From: Labedella gwakjiensis | Lineage (GTDB): Bacteria; Actinomycetota; Actinomycetes; Actinomycetales; Microbacteriaceae | Reading direction: 5' to 3' | Assembly: GCF_003014675.1 (NCBI RefSeq) | Contig: NZ_PYAU01000001.1 | Coordinates: forward strand, 1,984,001-2,048,000 | Length of the DNA: 64,000 bases | Position numbers and translations under genes: made by a program | In this document: positions 58,819-64,000 of the stretch, piece after piece | Numbering within the stretch: the first letter of the stretch is position 1 | Layout of the letters: each line of letters opens with the position of its first letter | The notes under the pieces: generated by a model | Databases searched by the model: none | Told to the model about the DNA's origin: nothing | The model's input: only the letters and a program-made list of their open reading frames with translations

Positions 58819-59701
58819 TCTCCAGACCCGTGAGGTGTCATCTTCGGACGCTCAACCCGTCCGGCCGGCGATCATACCCGCCATCAGGCGACGGAAGAAG
58901 CGGTCGTGGGGCGCCGCGGTATGGGTTGGACTGTCGCTCGCGGCGGCGCTCGTGCCGCTCGCGTATCTCCTGTCGGTGTCGCTCATGACGCAGGGACAGG
59001 TCTCCGCTGGACTGCTCGTGCCGACGTCGCCGGCCTGGGGCAACTGGGCCGCCGCGTTCACGGAGTCGGGGTTGCCGCGTGCGATCGTGAACTCCGTGGT
59101 CGCGTCGCTCGGCGGAGCCGCCCTCACCCTCGTGTTCGCGCTCCCCGCCGCCTGGGCGATGGCGCGTCACCGCACGGGCGGGCGCACGCTCGCCGGGCTC
59201 GTGCTGAGCCCGTGGCTGCTGCCGCCGATCGTCGCGATCGTACCCGTCTTCACCCTTCTGCGCGTGCTCGGACTGAACAACACGCTCGCGGGCCTCACCC
59301 TCGTCTACGCGCTCACGAACACGGCCGTCGCGATCTGGCTGCTCGAGGGCTTCGTCCGCCGCCTTCCGGTGGAGCTCGATGAGGCGGCGCAGATCGACGG
59401 GGCGGGGGAATGGCGCGTGCTCGTGAGCGTCGTGACCCCGCTCCTCACGCCCGCGCTCGTGGCTGTCGGGGTGATCGTGGCGGTGCTCAACTACAACGAG
59501 TTCCTGTTCGCGACGTTCCTCACGCAGGGTCCGGACGCTCAGACGGTGCCCGTGATCCTGTCCCTCATGCTCGGCGAGCGGGTGCAGGACTTCGGCAAGA
59601 TCGCCGCCGCGTCCCTCATCGGCGTGATCCCCGTCTTCGCCGCCGCGGTCTTCCTCCAGCGCTGGCTCGTCGCGGGCCTCACCGCCGGTTCCCTCAAGTG
59701 A
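58811..59701 (+). CDS. CUT1-type ABC transporter permease, second (MalG-like)
   Basis: 296 residues. Six helices; EAA loop DEAAQIDGAGEWRVLVSVVTPLL. Last gene of the three-gene operon; the 48-nt hairpin element begins 3 nt after its stop. Confidence 0.93.
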   Translation: MTDLQTREVSSSDAQPVRPAIIPAIRRRKKRSWGAAVWVGLSLAAALVPLAYLLSVSLMTQGQVSAGLLVPTSPAWGNWAAAFTESGLPRAIVNSVVASLGGAALTLVFALPAAWAMARHRTGGRTLAGLVLSPWLLPPIVAIVPVFTLLRVLGLNNTLAGLTLVYALTNTAVAIWLLEGFVRRLPVELDEAAQIDGAGEWRVLVSVVTPLLTPALVAVGVIVAVLNYNEFLFATFLTQGPDAQTVPVILSLMLGERVQDFGKIAAASLIGVIPVFAAAVFLQRWLVAGLTAGSLK

Positions 59702-59704
59702 CCC

Positions 59705-59752
59705 AAAGGGCTACTCCCGAGCGAGGGCGCCACTCCCACATGGCGCCCTCGG
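59705..59752 (+). terminator. 48-nt hairpin element ending the transporter operon
   Basis: Same sequence and orientation relative to transcription as the element at 52182: 29 identical nt, AAAGGGCTACTCCCGAGCG continuing to GAGGGCGCCAC, a 7-nt variable loop, then TGGCGCCCTCGG. A third TGGCGCCCTCG copy follows at 59761, which could also serve the convergent membrane-protein gene. Confidence 0.8.
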
Positions 59753-59783
59753 CACGTAACTGGCGCCCTCGAAGAGCGCGAGG

Positions 59784-61151
59784 CTACTCAGCGACGAACG
59801 GCGGGTCGAGCCGCCAACCCGCGTGGAGGACGAGCTCGCGAGCACCCGCCCTCCGGCGGCGGTAGCTCCACACCAGCCCCACGATCCCGGCCGCGAGCAC
59901 CGCCCCGCCGATCACGGTGAGGAGGGTCGCCAGGAGGGGGCCGCCCAGGTCGAGCAGGTCGTCGCTGTCGTCGAAGAAGAGAATGAGCCCGATGAGGAAC
60001 GCCAGCCCGCCGATCACCGAACCGGTGAAGCCGAGCGCTCGCGCAGACCGGGTGCCGGGTGCCGGCTCCGCCCACGCGGCGAGGAGCGGCGTCGCGAGAC
60101 CCCGCGTGCGCTGCTGCGGGTCACGCGTTCCGAGCCAGGCGAAGGCGATGGTCTGTCGCCGGCGCACCTGAGCGTCCGCCACCGCGCACCAGACGAGGTA
60201 GAGGACGACGCCGAGGAGACCGGGTCCGACGATCCAGAGAGCCGCGAGATCGTTCGCGTCCTCGTCGAGCCGCGAGCCGCTCGTGGTCTCCGCGACGACC
60301 GCCACCATGAGGGCGATGCCGGAGACGAGGGCGGCGACCACGATCAGCAGGACGAGGATGCGGCGCAGGGTGATGAACGGAACAGGGTGCGCCCGCAGGT
60401 ACCGCGCGGCGTCGGCGTCGTCTTCCTCCCACTGCCGTTCCAGGTCCGCCGCCTCGTGCTGCGACATCCGCGGGCGTTCGGGCAACTCCACCCCCGCAGC
60501 GTCCAACGGAATCGGAGGGGCGAGCGGGTCGGCAGAGGTCGCCTCCGGTTCCGCGGCCGCAGCCACCGGCGCATCGGGATTCTGCGCCGCGAGCATCGAG
60601 CGGAGCTCGTCCAGCAGGAGCCGCTTGCCGGCGTCGGACTTCCCGCCCGATTCCGTGAGCGCGTCAGCGAGCGCCGCCTGCTGGTCGGTGAGGCCGCCCG
60701 GACGGAGCGGTTCGACGATAGGCGCCGCCTCGATGAACCGGATGAGCTCGGCCACGCTCGCCGCATCGAGTCCTTTCAAGGGCTGACCGGCGATGAGCAC
60801 CCGGACGCTCGGCCCTTCCGTCGAGAAGAAGCGGTACGTGACGTAGGCGGCGCCGACGCCGGCGGATATCCCGCGGACCGCGCGTGTGACGGACGCCAGC
60901 GGCACCGTCCGACCTCCGAACGATGCCGTGCCCGCCCGTGGGTCCCACGCCAGTGGGCGATACAGGATGGCCGTGAGCCCGAAGACCACGGCGAGGAGCA
61001 GTGCGACCGACAGGACGGCCCCTGCCAGGTACGGCACCTGCCCGTCGGTGAGGCGCGTGAGCGGCGAGCCCAGAAGGAACCCGCCGATCACGCACACGAC
61101 GACGATGAAGCGGATGCTCCCGAGTGCGGGATTCCGTCCGATGCGAGTCAT
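59784..61151 (-). CDS. Membrane protein, full-length member of a paralogous pair
   Basis: 455 residues from the ATG at 61151 (after GAAGGAC). The N-terminal half starts MTRIGRNPALGSIRF, has two membrane helices and a PH-like region with YRFFSTEGPSVRVLIAGQPLKGLD, then a Pro/Ala linker. The C-terminal half has about four more helices (LVLLIVVAALVSGIALMVAV and others) and a short cytoplasmic end. The neighbour at 61344 matches only the N-terminal half. Function unknown. Confidence 0.75.
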   Translation of the reverse strand: MTRIGRNPALGSIRFIVVVCVIGGFLLGSPLTRLTDGQVPYLAGAVLSVALLLAVVFGLTAILYRPLAWDPRAGTASFGGRTVPLASVTRAVRGISAGVGAAYVTYRFFSTEGPSVRVLIAGQPLKGLDAASVAELIRFIEAAPIVEPLRPGGLTDQQAALADALTESGGKSDAGKRLLLDELRSMLAAQNPDAPVAAAAEPEATSADPLAPPIPLDAAGVELPERPRMSQHEAADLERQWEEDDADAARYLRAHPVPFITLRRILVLLIVVAALVSGIALMVAVVAETTSGSRLDEDANDLAALWIVGPGLLGVVLYLVWCAVADAQVRRRQTIAFAWLGTRDPQQRTRGLATPLLAAWAEPAPGTRSARALGFTGSVIGGLAFLIGLILFFDDSDDLLDLGGPLLATLLTVIGGAVLAAGIVGLVWSYRRRRAGARELVLHAGWRLDPPFVAE

Positions 61152-61343
61152 GAGGAGTCGTCCTTCGGTGTGCGGAACGTGGTCGCCCCAGACTAGGGGC
61201 GGGCGCCGCGTCCGTTCGGGAGGACGGCGTGCCATCCGGGGCGCCGGGCGCGCACGCCGGCTGGGAGATCCGTCGGCCCGCCCGTCGAAGCGTTCCCGAT
61301 GTCTCTCGGTTGGCCCTCGCGTGGTCCTCCCGCTACAGCCTGT

Positions 61344-61922
61344 CTAGCCGCGAGGATCGATCAGGCGGTCGAGTTCGCGAAGCAGCAGGAGTTTCCCGAC
61401 GGCTGTGCGCCCTTCCGACTCGGAGAGTCCGTCGACGAGGACGTTGTGCTCGTCGGTGAGCTCGTCGACGAGCGCCGGTTCGGCGATCGGTGCGGCCTCC
61501 ACGAGGCGGCGGAGCGAGTCGAGACCTTCGTGATCGAGCCCCTTCAGTGGACGGCCCGCCACGAGGATGCGCACACTCGGTCCCTCGGTGGAGACGAAAC
61601 GGTAGCTCAGGGAGACGGAGGTGCCGACGCCCACCGACAGGCTGCGCTCCACCCGGGTGATCGAGGCGAGCGGCACCGTGTGCCGCCAGAACGAGACGGT
61701 GCCGGCCTGCTCGTCCCAGTCGAGTGAACGGTGGAGCAGCGCTGCGATCCCGAAGACGAGCCCGAAGAACGCCGCCGCCGACACGAGCACCGCGATCTCA
61801 TACCCGACAGCACCGTCCGTCATGCGGGAGACGGCGGAACCGACCGCGAGGCCGAAGATGGCGCTCAGCACACTCGTGAGGCGGGCGGCGCCGATCACGG
61901 GATTGCGGCCGATACGCGTCAT
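61344..61922 (-). CDS. Membrane protein, half-length paralogue
   Basis: 192 residues from the ATG at 61922, which matches the start of its neighbour (MTRIGRNPVIGAARL). Two membrane helices, then YRFVSTEGPSVRILVAGRPLKGLDHEGLDSLRRLVEAAPI and a helical end with GKLLLLRELDRLI, all colinear with the first ~200 residues of the gene at 59784. The second membrane half is missing, so it is a duplicated N-terminal part or an ancestral short form. Function unknown. Confidence 0.72.
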   Translation of the reverse strand: MTRIGRNPVIGAARLTSVLSAIFGLAVGSAVSRMTDGAVGYEIAVLVSAAAFFGLVFGIAALLHRSLDWDEQAGTVSFWRHTVPLASITRVERSLSVGVGTSVSLSYRFVSTEGPSVRILVAGRPLKGLDHEGLDSLRRLVEAAPIAEPALVDELTDEHNVLVDGLSESEGRTAVGKLLLLRELDRLIDPRG

Positions 61923-61999
61923 GGCGGACGTCCTCGATCTGTCACCGGAGGGGGTCGTCACAGCTTATGTCGCGTGGGCGTCGAGCTCGCTGAGCCCGA

Positions 62000-62028
62000 T
62001 TGGCGTAGGCCGCCGTGCGCCTGATAGT
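62000..62028 (+). promoter_or_regulatory. Promoter of tRNA-Arg
   Basis: TTGGCG (62000-62005), a 17-nt spacer, then GATAGT (62023-62028). Confidence 0.5.
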
Positions 62029-62075
62029 CTCTACTCTGGCCTGCGAGCGGGAAACCGCATCGAAAGCCGAAAACT

Positions 62076-62148
62076 GCGCCCGTAGCTCAACGGATAGAGC
62101 ATCTGACTACGGATCAGAAGGTTGGGGGTTCGAATCCCTCCGGGCGCA
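62076..62148 (+). tRNA. tRNA-Arg (anticodon ACG)
   Basis: 73 nt with acceptor stem GCGCCCG/CGGGCGC, D-loop GCTCAACGGATAGAGC, anticodon ACG in CTACGGA and T-loop GTTCGAATC. The A34 is normally deaminated to inosine and reads CGN codons. The CCA end is not encoded. Confidence 0.97.
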
Positions 62149-62269
62149 CTCTGCCAGCTGAGTAACCGGCTGGCGCAGGTTCTGGTTGAGACAGAATGAA
62201 ACGGCTCGCGAAAGCGGGCCGTTTTCGTTTGTGCGGGGTGGGATCAGGACGACCGCCGCACCAGCCTCG

Positions 62270-62908
62270 TCAGCCCTCGGGGAACCGCTCGGCGCCGCGA
62301 GCCGCGGATTCGATGAGGTTGTCGGGCGCGAGCGCGCGGCCGTCCCTCACGGCGGCCGCCCACTCGTCGGTCGTCGCGACGGCCGCGAAGTTCGAGTGAA
62401 GCAGGGCCATGAGCATCTCGTGGACCGTGCGCGCGCTCGCCGAGCCGGCCGCGTTGACGATGTCGATCGCGCCCGTGGCGTCGGAGAGGACCTCGGCAGC
62501 GAGCCCGACCGGCTCGGCCTCCGCGGCCGACGCGAGGATGCAGTTGTTGGTCATGTAGCCGACGAGCGTGACGGTGTCGACGCCCTGCTCACGGAGCCAC
62601 GCGTGTACGTCCGTGTCCGCGAAGACGGAGCCGTACTGCTTCGTGACGGCCTTTCACTCCGCCGTGCGCCGCTGCTCCACTTCGGGGTGCAGGGCGAACG
62701 CCGGCGTCTCCGGGTCGAAGATCGGAGCGCCGGCGCCCGCGTCGTGCTGCACGACGACGATCGGGAGCCCGGCGGCCGTCGCGGCGTCGATCGCCGCGGC
62801 GATGCGCGGGACCGACTCCGCGTGCGGGGGGAAGCGGATCTCGAGCGGACCCTCGACGTACTGCATCTGCACGTCGACGAGGACGAGGGCGCGGTTGGGA
62901 GAGGTCAT
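62270..62908 (-). pseudogene. Isochorismatase-family hydrolase broken by one in-frame TGA
   Basis: A 213-codon frame with a single internal stop at 62656-62654. The first 84 codons read ALVLVDVQMQYVEGPL (catalytic Asp) to HPEVEQRRTAE, then TGA. The same frame goes on KAVTKQYGSVFADTDVHAWL (catalytic Lys) and VGYMTNNCILA (catalytic Cys) to the true end. Relatives have Trp at the stop position, so TGG to TGA is the likely change. All three catalytic residues survive. Either a recent pseudogene, a readthrough gene or a sequencing error. The family hydrolyses isochorismate or small amides. Confidence 0.82.
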
Positions 62909-63069
62909 CGTGGTCGATCCGATCGTCCGGGGATGGGTGCCCTCTCACCGTACGACGGCCAGCCTCGGACGGACGCCCGTTGACCACAGCCTCCGCGCCG
63001 CATCCACGCGTCCGTAGAATGGGAGCGACCACCGATCGACCATCGACGAAGCGACCGAGGCAACCCATC

Positions 63070-64000
63070 GTGCAGTTCATCTCCACCCGCGGCGGCTCGC
63101 TCGGGCAGTACACCGACGTCCTCATCGAAGGCCTCGCGCCCAACGGCGGCCTCGCGGTTCCCGCCGAGCTGCCGCGCATCGACGCCGGCATGCTCGAGGA
63201 GTGGCGCGAGCTCGACTACATCGGGCTCGCCACCGAGGTGATCGGCCTGTTCGCGACCGACATCCCGCGCGACGACCTGCGCCAGCTGTGCGAGTCCGCA
63301 TACGGCGCCGGCCGCTTCGCGAGCCCCGAGGTCGTGCCGCTCAGCGACATCGGCGAGGGGCTCACGCTCGTCGGCCTGTCCGAGGGCCCGACTCTCGCCT
63401 TCAAGGACCTCGCTATGCAGTTCCTCGGCGGCGCACTCGAATACATCCTGACGAACAGGGACCGAGTCCTCAACGTGCTGGGAGCGACGTCCGGCGACAC
63501 CGGATCGGCCGCCGAGCACGCCGTCCGTGGACGGGATCGCCTCGCGATCTTCATGCTGTCGCCCAAGGGCCGCATGAGTGAGTACCAGCGCGCGCAGATG
63601 TACTCCCTGCACGACGAGAACGTGCACAACATCGTCGTGGACGGCGTCTTCGACGAGTGCCAGGACCTCGTGAAGCGCCTTTCCGAGGACATCGAGTTCA
63701 AGCGCGAGCACCACCTGGGCGCCATGAACTCCATCAACTTCGGTCGGATCTCGGCGCAGGTCGTGTACTACGTGTGGGCGTGGCTCCGCGCCACCGACGA
63801 GGTCGCGGAGTCCGAGCGCGCAGCCTTCGAGGTGTCGTTCGCGGTGCCGTCCGGCAACTTCGGCAACATCCTCTCCGGCCAGTACGCGCGCCTCATGGGT
63901 GTGCCGATCCGCCGGCTCGTACTCGCGGTCAACGAGAACAACGTGCTCGACGACTTCTTCCGCACGGGCATCTACAGCCCGCGCTCGGCTGAGAAGACGT
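63070..64000 (+). CDS. thrC: Threonine synthase, partial
   Basis: The first 310 residues; the gene runs off the right edge. It makes threonine from O-phosphohomoserine with PLP. FISTRGGSLGQYTDVLIEGLAPNGGLAVP is the typical N-terminus; the PLP Lys is in PTLAFKDLAMQFLG; LGATSGDTGSAAEHAV and VPSGNFGNILSGQYA bind the phosphates. It is the E. coli/yeast-type class rather than the shorter one. Start GTG at 63070; a TAGAAT -10 element lies at 63015-63020. Confidence 0.95.
   Translation, partial: MQFISTRGGSLGQYTDVLIEGLAPNGGLAVPAELPRIDAGMLEEWRELDYIGLATEVIGLFATDIPRDDLRQLCESAYGAGRFASPEVVPLSDIGEGLTLVGLSEGPTLAFKDLAMQFLGGALEYILTNRDRVLNVLGATSGDTGSAAEHAVRGRDRLAIFMLSPKGRMSEYQRAQMYSLHDENVHNIVVDGVFDECQDLVKRLSEDIEFKREHHLGAMNSINFGRISAQVVYYVWAWLRATDEVAESERAAFEVSFAVPSGNFGNILSGQYARLMGVPIRRLVLAVNENNVLDDFFRTGIYSPRSAEKT

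Noticed and set aside
52182-59752. Composite transposon bounded by the two 48-nt elements
   Set aside because: No transposase, no target-site duplication that I can see, and the elements sit exactly at operon ends as terminators would. Kept only as one of several explanations.
62654-62656. In-frame TGA read as selenocysteine
   Set aside because: Relatives have Trp at this place, the catalytic Cys lies elsewhere, and no SECIS-like hairpin is apparent after the codon.

Overview
The window is a contiguous 64-kb piece of a high-GC actinobacterial chromosome. Several things suggest a Microbacteriaceae-like organism; this is inference from style and gene content, not a database match. These are the GTG starts, many ATGA/GTGA overlaps between genes, promoters whose -10 hexamer lies 6-7 nt before the start codon (leaderless mRNAs), serine tRNAs beside paired LytR-CpsA-Psr genes, and LAVTG-type cell-wall sorting signals. 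I see no insertion sequence, prophage, CRISPR array or replication origin.

Layout. 0-1.4 kb: an SGNH-hydrolase lipoprotein (cut by the window edge) and an acyltransferase-3 membrane protein. 1.5-8.2 kb: prephenate dehydratase, three small membrane proteins, a MarR/glyoxalase pair with two operators, a lipid kinase, seryl-tRNA synthetase and a HAD hydrolase. 9.2-13.3 kb: an iron-siderophore ABC importer behind an IdeR/DmdR-type iron box. 13.4-18.5 kb: a small acetyltransferase, two serine tRNAs, two LCP ligases and an epimerase. 18.7-25.9 kb: a DNA glycosylase, a hipBA module with three phased operators, a flavin monooxygenase, a PhzF protein, an orphan XRE regulator with a perfect palindrome, a P-loop kinase and a HIT protein. 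25.9-32.2 kb: an amidase, a PadR/DUF1048/ABC-transporter operon with tandem repeats in its promoter, a ferritin-VIT metal exporter preceded by a manganese (yybP-ykoY) riboswitch, and an OhrR-like regulator. 32.4-37.2 kb: furA-katA, a flavin disulfide-reductase-like enzyme and a HupE/UreJ protein.

37.4-50.7 kb is a surface-protein region: a lipoprotein, a 1045-aa phosphoesterase, a 1684-aa GH92 glycosidase, a copper-chaperone-like protein, a YjbR protein and a 1031-aa M14 carboxypeptidase. The three large proteins all end in an AVTG sorting signal and share accessory modules. The GH92 enzyme has glutamine where the family's general acid is glutamate. That is the substitution known from mannose-1-phospho-6-mannose hydrolases, and the upstream neighbour is a phosphatase, so the pair may dismantle yeast phosphomannan. 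This is the most interesting inference in the window.

51.1-59.8 kb: a MerR regulator, then two divergent operons. One holds two DszC/SfnB-like flavin enzymes and an NtaA/DszA-like monooxygenase. The other holds a sugar-class (CUT1) ABC importer without its own ATPase. The two operons end in nearly the same 48-nt hairpin element. Together they look like uptake and oxidative opening of an organosulfur compound. 59.8-64 kb: two paralogous membrane proteins, tRNA-Arg, an isochorismatase-family gene broken by one in-frame TGA, and threonine synthase running off the right edge.
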